DNA of 8,710 nucleotides from Bacteroidota bacterium (GCA_024280135.1 JAJRQS010000111.1:1-8710), one strand, 5' to 3'; positions 1 to 6,573 are shown, counted from the first letter of the stretch. The notes: generated by a model not told the origin, from the sequence alone. Program-made: numbers and translations.

Positions 1-176
1 CGTATATACAGTAAAAGCACAAATATTATTATAACCACAGGCAGCCAGCCCCCGATCCGTTGTCCTAGTTTAAACTGTTCACTTGTTGTGTCAACACCCG
101 GATGCATAATTCTTTTTTGTGCAAACAGCAAAACTTCGAAGAAAAGGAAAGAAAGAGAAAAAAAGACTTTCTTCAT
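1..176 (-). CDS. Exported or membrane protein, N-terminal part only (runs off the left edge)
   Basis: An uninterrupted minus-strand frame starts at the ATG at 176-174 and stays open for 58 codons to the window edge. Residues 1-19 look like a signal peptide or signal anchor (MKK start, then a Phe/Leu-rich core ending LLFA before Q20), although Glu14 inside the core is unusual. A short polar stretch (about residues 20-40) follows, then a very hydrophobic segment from about W44 to I58 that looks like a transmembrane helix. I do not recognise the family. The gene is divergent from the TonB-dependent receptor, with 230 bp between the starts and a plausible minus-strand promoter in that gap. The frame, signal-like start and hydrophobic segment are seen directly. 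That it is a real gene is inferred from these plus the promoter position. Confidence 0.6.
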   Translation of the reverse strand, partial: MKKVFFSLSFLFFEVLLFAQKRIMHPGVDTTSEQFKLGQRIGGWLPVVIIIFVLLLYI

Positions 177-196
177 TTGTAAACAATTTAGACACT

Positions 197-213
197 ATCA
201 ATTGATTATCAAT
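197..213. promoter_or_regulatory. Overlapping dyads in the divergent intergenic region
   Basis: ATCAATTGAT (197-206) is a perfect palindrome, and it overlaps ATTGAT-T-ATCAAT (201-213), a perfect 6-bp inverted repeat with a 1-base centre. It lies 20-40 bp in front of the minus-strand start at 176. This could be an operator or a leader hairpin for the divergent genes. Function is inferred from symmetry and position alone, and AT-rich DNA makes chance dyads fairly common. Confidence 0.25.
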
Positions 214-258
214 AGGTAAGGCATGAACCCCAAGAAACCTTTACCCTTATTGGGATCA

Positions 259-290
259 CAAAGTTATTATAAATAATGGAATAAAAAAGT
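259..290 (-). promoter_or_regulatory. Possible promoter of the leftward partial gene
   Basis: On the minus strand TAACTTTG (266-259) matches the Bacteroidota -7 consensus TAnnTTTG exactly. The upstream -33 position is only a T-run (minus-strand CTTTTTT around 290-284) and not a clean TTTG, so the match is half complete. It would give a leader of roughly 75 bases before the ATG at 176. Confidence 0.35.
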
Positions 291-325
291 CTGAATCATT
301 TTTTTAAAAACTATTTATCTTTTTC

Positions 326-358
326 TTTTCACTTAAAGAAACTTCTGTTATATATTTG
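326..358 (+). promoter_or_regulatory. Promoter of the TonB-dependent receptor gene
   Basis: TATATTTG (351-358) is an exact match to the Bacteroidota -7 element TAnnTTTG. It is preceded 20 bp upstream by TTTTC (326-330), close to the -33 TTTG. Transcription would start near 364, giving a leader of about 40-45 bases. The same -7 octamer, TATATTTG, is found in front of the LysM gene on the other strand. Confidence 0.55.
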
Positions 359-406
359 TACCTAACCGCGTTTTGAACTACATTCTTCACTAACAAACAT
401 TTACAA

Positions 407-3400
407 ATGAAACGAATTTTACTCGTTCTTTGTATCCTTGCAGTATCCATAGGTTCTATGGACGCTCAGGTTACAACATCTACCATTTATGGCAAGGTAG
501 TTGACGAAAATGGTCAGCCTCTCGAAGCTGCCACTGTTGTCGCTATCCACACGCCTTCTGGCACTCAATATGGGACTTATACCTCCGCAGATGGAGGCTA
601 TCGAATTCCAAATATGAGAGTTGGTGGGCCGTACACTATTGAAGCTAGTTATGTTGGCTATGAGCCATCACTACTAGAAGATTATTACTTGACAGTCGGA
701 CAGAAAAAGAAGATCTCTATTAAGATGAGTACTTCTGCAATAGAACTAGAAGGGGTTACCGTTGTAGCCAACAAAAGTTCTATTATTAATGGGGACCGAA
801 CAGGTGCTTCTACTACTATCAGTAGCAAGCATTTAGAAAAACTACCCACTATCTCCCGTTCTGCTAAAGATTTCACTAGACTGACGCCTTCTTCAGATGG
901 CAACTCATTCGGTGGTCGAAATAGCAAAATGAATAACTTCACCTTAGATGGATCCGTATTCAACAACCCTTTCGGCTTGGATGCCGCTACACCTGGTAGC
1001 CAAACGAATGCACAACCCGTTTCACTGGATGCCATTGACCAAATACAAGTTGATATTGCCCCTTACGATATCAAAATGTCTGGATTTACAGGAGCTTCTG
1101 TAAATGCCGTAACCAAGTCTGGTACAAACACATTCAAAGGAACCGTTTTTGGCTTTTACCGTAACCAGGACCTAACGGGCAGTAAAGTCGACGGTGATGA
1201 TATTTTTGTACCCGATTTAACACACTTACAAACTGGTTTTAGTATTGGAGGTCCAATAATTAAAAATAAGCTTTTCTTTTTTGCCAATGCTGAAATAGAA
1301 AGAAGAAGCGATTTAGGTTCTAACTTTTTAGCGGCTAGACCTAGTCTAACAGGAGCCAATGTCTCTAGAATTTCGGCTGCCGATATGGAACGCGTTTCTA
1401 GAGTCCTGAAGAAGCGATTTGGATACGAAACGGGCGCTTACGAAGGGTACACCCATAGAACGGACAACCAAAAAGCAATCTTTAAGCTTGATTTTAATAT
1501 TAACAAAAATCATACTTTGACGGCTACTTACAACTTCTTAGACGCAAAACGTGATAAGAATGCACACCCTTCTGCTATCGGAAGACGTGGTCCAGATCAG
1601 ACGACTTTGCAATTTGAAAATGCAGGATACACCATTAATAATAAGATTTATTCTAGCATAATAGAATTGAAGTCTAGGTTCTCTAACCAAGTGGCTAATA
1701 ATTTACAGGTTGGGTACACGGCTTTTAGAGACTCTAGAACTCCAAAATCTACTCCTTTTCCAACTATCAATATAAACCAAGCAGGCATTCGAGGTATCGT
1801 AGCGGGTCATGAACCTTTTTCTATTCATAACCGCTTAAGTCAAGATGTATTCCAAATCACGAACAATTTGGATTTCTTTTGGGATAACCATACCGTTACT
1901 CTTGGTGGGAGTTTTGAGAAGTTTTCTTTTGACAACTCTTTCAACTTAGGGACTTATGCTGGCGTTTTCGGTCCAGGATTTGGTTCCGTTGATGAGTTTG
2001 TGACAGCTGTTGAATCAGGAGGTTTAGATGCAGATGTAGCCGCAGCTAAGGAGGTTTACGACCAATTTGGTGGCGCTGAAGGAGAGCTAGGTGTTGACCA
2101 AATTGATACTACGGCTGGTTTTCAAGGATGGGCATTAGCCGAAACGAATGTGGGTCAATTAGCTTTTTATGTCCAAGATGAGATTGCCATGACTGACAAT
2201 TTTACGTTGACTGTAGGCATGAGAGTTGACAAGCCTTTGTACTTTGACACCCCTCAAAAAGTAAGAGAAAGCATCATTAGAAATTGTTGTTATTTTCCTG
2301 ATATTGAATACTTTGATGAGACCGGAAGAGAGGTACATTTTGACCAAACTAAATTACCTAGAAGCACCCCAAATGTAAGTCCAAGAATTAGTTTCAACTG
2401 GGATGTGAAAGGTGATAGGAGCACACAATTCAGAGGAGGAACAGGTATGTTCTCTGGACGTTTCCCATTCGTGTGGGTAGGAAATCAAGTCGGCAATCCT
2501 AACTTCTATTTCTATACCACTACTGCTGAAGATTTTAAATTTCCACAAGTCTGGAGATCTAATATTGGTTTTGACAAAAAGATTGGTAACGGTTACGTTG
2601 CTTCCCTTGATGTAATTTACACAAAGGATATCACTTCTATGATGGTTCGTAACTATGGATTAAATACGCCTTCTGGAAAACTAAAAGGAGTGGACAATAG
2701 ACCATACTATGTAGATACACTTGACAGAAATGGTTTTAAAAACAATGCCTATGTATTTACCAATACTACACTTGGGCAATCTTTTAACGTCAGTGTACAA
2801 TTACAAAAGAATTGGTCTAGAAATATGTTTGCGACCATCGGATATGACTACATGGATTCTAGGGATGCAAGTTCTATTCCAGCAGAGATTTCTTCAGATG
2901 CATATGCACGTAATCCTGCTTTTGGGAATGTCAACAAGGCCGTTCTTTCTCCATCTTTATATGGCCATAAACACCGTATAATGGGTGCTTTCTCCAAGAA
3001 ATTTAGTTATGGAGGTAATTGGGGCACAACCGTTTCGACTTTCTTTGAATATGTAAAAGGGGGCAGATACAGCTATACTTATTCTGGTGATTTAAACCAC
3101 GATGGTTCTGGTTTGAATGACTTGATTCATATTCCGACAGCAGGAGATATTAATAATATGAATTTTGATGAGACGACTTTTAGCGCAAGTGAACAAAAGA
3201 AAGCGCTTGAAGAATTTATCCAACAAGATGAATATATGAATGCAAACAGGGGCAAGTATGCGGGCAAATATGCTCAACTAGCTCCTTGGTATAATAGCTG
3301 GGATTTCCGTATATTACAAGAATACAGAATGCCCAATAACCGTAGAGTTGAGTTCAGTATTGACATCCTAAATGCTGGCAACTTGCTCAGTTCTAAATGG

Positions 3401-3565
3401 GGCGTGCGTCAAAATCCAACGAACACACAACCCATAGGCGTAAATACTGATGCGGATGGTAATGTAACGTATTCTTTTGATCCAAGTCTGAAATCGACTT
3501 ATACAAATGACTTTAGCTTACTGTCTAGATGGCAAGCACAATTTGGATTACGCTTTGTATTCTAA
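407..3565 (+). CDS. Oar-like TonB-dependent outer-membrane receptor
   Basis: A 1052-residue outer-membrane beta-barrel transporter energised by TonB/ExbBD. Residues 1-21 are a signal peptide with likely cleavage around DAQ/V. Residues about 25-110 form a carboxypeptidase-regulatory-like beta-sandwich (STIYGKVVDENGQPLEAA, then the DGGYRIPNMRVG and VGYEP motifs). ELEGVTVVA at 113-121 sits where Bacteroidota receptors carry their TonB-box-like segment. A plug domain (about 125-240) includes the NFTLDGS motif and NAVTKSGTNTF from residue 233, a signature of the Oar branch. The rest is barrel, ending in LRFVF with a terminal Phe as expected for BAM-assembled proteins. Adjacent cysteines at 627-628 are notable in an outer-membrane protein. 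The start is supported by the signal peptide and a promoter 50 bp upstream. No SusD-like partner follows, so glycan import as a SusCD pair is unlikely. The substrate cannot be told from sequence. Family assignment is firm. Confidence 0.93.
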   Translation: MKRILLVLCILAVSIGSMDAQVTTSTIYGKVVDENGQPLEAATVVAIHTPSGTQYGTYTSADGGYRIPNMRVGGPYTIEASYVGYEPSLLEDYYLTVGQKKKISIKMSTSAIELEGVTVVANKSSIINGDRTGASTTISSKHLEKLPTISRSAKDFTRLTPSSDGNSFGGRNSKMNNFTLDGSVFNNPFGLDAATPGSQTNAQPVSLDAIDQIQVDIAPYDIKMSGFTGASVNAVTKSGTNTFKGTVFGFYRNQDLTGSKVDGDDIFVPDLTHLQTGFSIGGPIIKNKLFFFANAEIERRSDLGSNFLAARPSLTGANVSRISAADMERVSRVLKKRFGYETGAYEGYTHRTDNQKAIFKLDFNINKNHTLTATYNFLDAKRDKNAHPSAIGRRGPDQTTLQFENAGYTINNKIYSSIIELKSRFSNQVANNLQVGYTAFRDSRTPKSTPFPTININQAGIRGIVAGHEPFSIHNRLSQDVFQITNNLDFFWDNHTVTLGGSFEKFSFDNSFNLGTYAGVFGPGFGSVDEFVTAVESGGLDADVAAAKEVYDQFGGAEGELGVDQIDTTAGFQGWALAETNVGQLAFYVQDEIAMTDNFTLTVGMRVDKPLYFDTPQKVRESIIRNCCYFPDIEYFDETGREVHFDQTKLPRSTPNVSPRISFNWDVKGDRSTQFRGGTGMFSGRFPFVWVGNQVGNPNFYFYTTTAEDFKFPQVWRSNIGFDKKIGNGYVASLDVIYTKDITSMMVRNYGLNTPSGKLKGVDNRPYYVDTLDRNGFKNNAYVFTNTTLGQSFNVSVQLQKNWSRNMFATIGYDYMDSRDASSIPAEISSDAYARNPAFGNVNKAVLSPSLYGHKHRIMGAFSKKFSYGGNWGTTVSTFFEYVKGGRYSYTYSGDLNHDGSGLNDLIHIPTAGDINNMNFDETTFSASEQKKALEEFIQQDEYMNANRGKYAGKYAQLAPWYNSWDFRILQEYRMPNNRRVEFSIDILNAGNLLSSKWGVRQNPTNTQPIGVNTDADGNVTYSFDPSLKSTYTNDFSLLSRWQAQFGLRFVF

Positions 3566-3582
3566 ATTTGATTAATAATATT

Positions 3583-3618
3583 AAAACAGGTTGCAATTCA
3601 TTTTGCAACCTGTTTTTT
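3583..3618 (+). terminator. Intrinsic terminator after the receptor gene
   Basis: A perfect 14-bp stem (3583-3596 with 3603-3616, core CAGGTTGCAA / TTGCAACCTG) closes a 6-base loop TTCATT and runs into six T residues at 3613-3618. It lies 17 bases after the receptor stop codon. The A-rich left arm means it could also act in the opposite direction. Confidence 0.93.
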
Positions 3619-3631
3619 ATTCATACCTTCC
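3602..3631 (+). promoter_or_regulatory. Weak candidate promoter of the glycosyltransferase gene, inside the terminator
   Basis: Only 19 bases separate the terminator T-run from the next ATG (3638). The best Bacteroidota-like pair here is TTTG (3602-3605) and TACCTTCC (3624-3631), spaced 18 bp. The -33 element is exact but the -7 element matches only in part. If used, transcription would begin at about the ATG itself, giving a leaderless message. Read-through from the receptor gene is the alternative. Confidence 0.22.
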
Positions 3632-3637
3632 GGTCAA

Positions 3638-4321
3638 ATGAAATCAATATCCATCATTATTCCCGCTTTGAATGAAGCCGAAAATTTGCGTAAGCTAATC
3701 CCTGCCTTACGGCAAAACACCCAAGAGTTGATAGAAATAATCGTGGTGGATGGAGGTAGTACAGATGACTCTTTGGCGATTTGTGCATCCTTTCAAGTGA
3801 TGACCCTTACTGGCAAAAGAGGGCGCGGGAAGCAAATGAATCAGGGTGCAGAATATGCCAAAGGGGACATCTTGTACTTTGTGCATGCGGATGCAATACC
3901 GCCCAAAGGATATGGCGAATCCATTAGAGCTTCCATACAAGCTGGCTTTCCGATAGGCTGCTTTAGAATGAAATTTGACTCGCTAAGTTTCTTATTAAAA
4001 ATAAATGCTTACTTCACTCGATTTGATAAGTCTTGGACTAGGGGCGGTGACCAAACCCTTTATATCACCAATACCCTATTTCACGAATTTCAAGGCTATG
4101 ATGAAACTTGTGTCATCATGGAAGAATATGATTTTATGGACAGAGTAAGAGAAAAACATCCATTTAAAATTATCCCAAAAGACATCCTCATTTCCGCTAG
4201 GAAATATGAAAAAAATGGCTATTTCAAAGTCCAAATCGCTAACCTTACTGCCATGCGTATGTACAAAAAAGGTATTGATAAAATGCGTATTGCAGAAAAG
4301 TATCGTTCTATGTTGAAGTAG
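3638..4321 (+). CDS. Family 2 glycosyltransferase, TIGR04283 type
   Basis: A 227-residue GT-A-fold glycosyltransferase expected to transfer a sugar from a nucleotide donor at the cytoplasmic side of the membrane; donor and acceptor are unknown. Seen in order: SIIIPALNEAENL (4-17), the nucleotide-binding VVDGGSTD (36-43), the metal-binding DxD-like HADA (83-86), GGDQTLYI (136-143), EEYDFMDRVRE (162-172) as the acceptor-side acidic motif, and the C-terminal SARKYEKNG block (186-194) that marks the TIGR04283 group (rSAM/selenodomain-associated transferase 2). Length is normal for this group, so the protein looks complete. No signal peptide or transmembrane helix is visible. The usual companion of this family, a TIGR04282 protein, is absent here. 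The stop codon is immediately followed by the mini-hairpin array with no ordinary terminator. The start is preceded by the A-rich sequence GGTCAA. Confidence 0.9.
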   Translation: MKSISIIIPALNEAENLRKLIPALRQNTQELIEIIVVDGGSTDDSLAICASFQVMTLTGKRGRGKQMNQGAEYAKGDILYFVHADAIPPKGYGESIRASIQAGFPIGCFRMKFDSLSFLLKINAYFTRFDKSWTRGGDQTLYITNTLFHEFQGYDETCVIMEEYDFMDRVREKHPFKIIPKDILISARKYEKNGYFKVQIANLTAMRMYKKGIDKMRIAEKYRSMLK

Positions 4322-4475
4322 TTGCACTTCGTGCGTTTATATGTCCTTTGGACGTTTATTTGCACTTCGTGCGTTTATTTGCACTTTGTGCGTTTATATG
4401 TCCTTTGGACGTTTATTTGCACTTCGTGCGTTTATATGCACTTTGTGCGTTTATATGTCCTTTGGACGTTTAAGA
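4322..4475. repeat. Mini-hairpin array A: eight 19-bp units
   Basis: Eight units start exactly every 19 bp, with hairpins at 4324, 4343, 4362, 4381, 4400, 4419, 4438 and 4457. Each unit is an 11-base perfect inverted repeat (4-bp stem, 3-base loop) plus an 8-base linker GTTTATTT or GTTTATAT; the last linker is degenerate. Three hairpin types occur: GCACTTCGTGC (three times), GCACTTTGTGC (twice) and GTCCTTTGGAC (three times). The change GCAC/GTGC to GTCC/GGAC is compensatory on both arms. The order C1-C2-D is repeated as a 57-bp block (4362-4418 and 4419-4475). The array begins on the base after the glycosyltransferase stop codon. On the minus strand the units read hairpin with GAA or AAA loop followed by AAATAAAC or ATATAAAC, the same linker as array B. 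Confidence 0.95.
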
Positions 4476-4884
4476 AAACGTGAACAAAGGGAGCACTTAA
4501 ACGCGACCGAAGGGAGCAAATAAACGCGACCGAAGGAAGCACATAAACGCGACCAAAGGAAGCACATAAACGCGACCAAAGGGAGCACATAAACGCGACC
4601 GAAGGGAGCAAATAAACGCGACCAAAGGAAGCAAATAAACGCGACCGAAGGAAGCACTTAAACGCGACCGAAGGGAGCAAATAAACGCGACCGAAGGAAG
4701 CACATAAACGCGACCAAAGGAAGCACATAAACGCGACCAAAGGGAGCAAATAAACGCGACCGAAGGGAGCAAATAAACGCGACCGAAGGAAGCAAATAAA
4801 CGCGACCGAAGGAGCACTTAAACGCGACCAAAGGAAGCACTTAAACGCGACCAAAGGAAGCACTTAAACGCGACCAAAGGAAGC
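4476..4884. repeat. Mini-hairpin array B: eighteen 23-bp units, inverted relative to array A
   Basis: Units start at 4480, 4503, 4526 and then every 23 bp to 4802, followed by 4824, 4847 and 4870. The 4802 unit has lost one base, hence the 22-bp step. Each unit has a left arm GCGACC, a loop GAA or AAA, a right arm GGGAGC or GGAAGC, and a linker AAATAAAC, ACATAAAC or ACTTAAAC. The arms pair at the two outer and two inner positions with a two-base internal mismatch (G.A and A.G in the GGGAGC form). The first unit is degenerate (left arm GTGAAC), and the last ends at 4884 without a linker. The block 4503-4663 is repeated at 4664-4823 with three differences. Variation is confined to the loop, one right-arm base and two linker bases. 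All three minus-strand frames are open only because the unit lacks stop triplets in that direction. I do not regard them as genes. Confidence 0.95.
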
Positions 4885-4932
4885 CATTTCAATTATTCTT
4901 CATATATTGTGCTATCGCTAAAAAACCCAATA

Positions 4933-4946
4933 ATATAGGGCTATAT
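4933..4946. promoter_or_regulatory. Dyad upstream of the protease gene
   Basis: ATATAG-GG-CTATAT is a perfect 14-bp dyad lying 58 bp before the protease ATG, between the hairpin array and the gene. A second inverted repeat, CAAAC-TTTTT-GTTTG, is at 4955-4969. I found no exact TTTG / TAnnTTTG promoter in this gap. The nearest is TTTGTTTG at 4962-4969 without a -33 partner. Operator function is inferred from symmetry only. Confidence 0.25.
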
Positions 4947-5003
4947 ACGATATGCAAACTTTTTGTTTGTACAATCTCTTTTTTAACCAAAAAATAAAGC
5001 AGT

Positions 5004-6551
5004 ATGCGAAAAAAGTATTTACTATTAGTCGCTTTTGGTTTCTTGATGTTTTCTTGTAATAAAGAACCTATGTCAACAAAACCAATGGAAATGGAAAACA
5101 AAGACCCAATTTCTAGAGAAGCAATTGTGGAACTTGTGGAAACGTCACTAAGAAATGGGCAGGTATTCAATTGGAGTACTGTTGATGATTTCACCTTATT
5201 TAGTGCAGGTATTCAGTCTGATGGCTTCTTTGCAATCGGATACACCTTACCTGAAATGACAGATTTTGAATCTAACATCAAAAGCATTAAAATCGAAGAT
5301 GCCAAATGGACAGCTGTTAAAGAAAAGCTGTACAACATTATTCTAGAGGGAGAACGTCAAATGAATCCTACTAAGGATATCGATCTAAAGGATATTCTAC
5401 CGATGGGAGAACCTAAGATTGCTCCTAATTTCTTTGCTAAAATTACCAATCCAGAGACCATTACTATTTTGCGCAAGCTAAAAGAAGTCAGATTCTTAGA
5501 AGCATCTGGATTTAGCTTAGAAGATGAAGTCAAGCAACGAAGTAGTTCTGGTTGCAGCAATAGTGGGCCAGCTTCTTATATTTATCCAGCAGATTATACT
5601 AATTATTCTCCGTGGGTAAAAGTGCCTTGGAATTTCAACAATGCAAACATCCCAAATGCATGGAGTCAGTCTTCAGGTAATAATGTGAAAATTTGCATCA
5701 TCGATACAGGAGGTTCGGACGACCAAGACAACTTAGGTTCTCCAAATAACTTCAACTCTGGTTATTCGCAAGGGCGTACCGTTCAAAAGAAAAGTACACT
5801 ATACTCCGGATGGTGGTGGTGGAGATCACTTGAAGATCCTTACGATGAATGTGGGCACGGCACAGGTACTTCTGGTGTGGCTACTGCGCCTCGTGGAAGT
5901 GATGGTAATTCAGTCGGCGTTGCTTATAATAGCGACCTAGTCGTTTATAAGGCAGTTGAAGATGTATTGATTAATACTTCAAATGAAAAAGCAGGCGTCC
6001 GTGATGCACTAATCGATGCAGCTTTGGATTGGAATGTTAGAGTTATTAGTATGTCTATTGGTTCTCCATTTTATAGTGGGACAGTAGCAGATGGGCTTTA
6101 TTGGGCTTATGAGTATGACAAACTCATGTTTGCAGCTGCGGGTACTTCTTTATCTTGGACTAGTTGGTACCCCGTTATTTTTCCTGCGAATAATTGGCGG
6201 GTGAATGCGGTTACGGGTACTATCGAAGGAGGAGATGAAAAATGTACGGTTTGTCACGATGGTTGGCAAGTAGAATTTGCTTTAGACATGGAGCGTAGCA
6301 ACAATGCGAATAGAACTTCTTTGGTTCTTTCTTCTAGCAATACTAACACGCCTAGGTACTTTGGTGGCTCATCAGTAGCAACTGCAACAACTGCAGGTAT
6401 CGCTGCTTTGGTTTGGTCTAAAAACACGAGTTTAACAAGAGCACAAGTAAAAACAAAACTGAAGCAAGCCTCTTCCAATTATCCAAATAAAGATGGAGAT
6501 TTAGGTTGGGGAAGTATCAATGCTTATCAGGCTGTGAACAGTACTTGGTAG
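5004..6551 (+). CDS. Subtilisin-family (S8) serine protease, lipoprotein
   Basis: A 515-residue exported protease. Residues 1-17 are a lipoprotein signal peptide with lipobox FSC. Cys18 would be lipidated, and CNKEP follows. Residues about 30-195 have no obvious motif and probably serve as propeptide or accessory domain. The catalytic domain starts near 200, with Asp234 in VKICIIDTGG, His285 in DECGHGTGTSGVA, and Ser457 in FGGSSVATATTAG, where subtilases usually show GTSMAxP. The usual oxyanion-hole Asn of AAGN is replaced by Thr381 (FAAAGTSLSW). Cys414 and Cys417-His418 form a CTVCH motif. Four consecutive Trp occur at 270-273. The protein ends NSTW, with no type IX secretion C-terminal domain. 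It follows the hairpin array by 119 bp and converges with the LysM gene. The S8 fold and triad are clear. Activity despite the Thr substitution is not certain. Confidence 0.9.
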   Translation: MRKKYLLLVAFGFLMFSCNKEPMSTKPMEMENKDPISREAIVELVETSLRNGQVFNWSTVDDFTLFSAGIQSDGFFAIGYTLPEMTDFESNIKSIKIEDAKWTAVKEKLYNIILEGERQMNPTKDIDLKDILPMGEPKIAPNFFAKITNPETITILRKLKEVRFLEASGFSLEDEVKQRSSSGCSNSGPASYIYPADYTNYSPWVKVPWNFNNANIPNAWSQSSGNNVKICIIDTGGSDDQDNLGSPNNFNSGYSQGRTVQKKSTLYSGWWWWRSLEDPYDECGHGTGTSGVATAPRGSDGNSVGVAYNSDLVVYKAVEDVLINTSNEKAGVRDALIDAALDWNVRVISMSIGSPFYSGTVADGLYWAYEYDKLMFAAAGTSLSWTSWYPVIFPANNWRVNAVTGTIEGGDEKCTVCHDGWQVEFALDMERSNNANRTSLVLSSSNTNTPRYFGGSSVATATTAGIAALVWSKNTSLTRAQVKTKLKQASSNYPNKDGDLGWGSINAYQAVNSTW

Positions 6552-6573
6552 TTTTTTGATAGGATTTAATATT

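Noticed and set aside
2721..2981. Plus-strand 86-residue open frame within the receptor gene, and similar minus-strand frames there
   Set aside because: They are shadows of the receptor coding sequence in other frames, with no independent signals.
4341..4523. Plus-strand 60-residue open frame across array A
   Set aside because: It is made of three-unit (57-bp, 19-codon) repeats and runs straight into array B. The hairpin structure and linker explain the sequence better than coding.
4432..4863. Long minus-strand open frames across array B encoding a 23-residue repeat (LLPSVAFICSLRSR-like)
   Set aside because: The 23-bp unit has no stop triplet on the minus strand, and 23 is not a multiple of 3, so all three frames are open and show the same pattern. 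There is no promoter, no start-site support and no plausible protein.
4322..4884. CRISPR array
   Set aside because: Units are 19 or 23 bp with constant linkers. There are no unique spacers of 25-40 bp and no cas genes.
6243..6257. c-type cytochrome call from the CxxCH motif in the protease
   Set aside because: A single motif lies within a clear subtilase domain, with no axial ligand context or cytochrome fold.
6480..6551. Type IX secretion C-terminal domain on the protease
   Set aside because: The protein ends in the subtilase fold at NSTW with no extra C-terminal beta-sandwich, and it has a lipoprotein signal instead.
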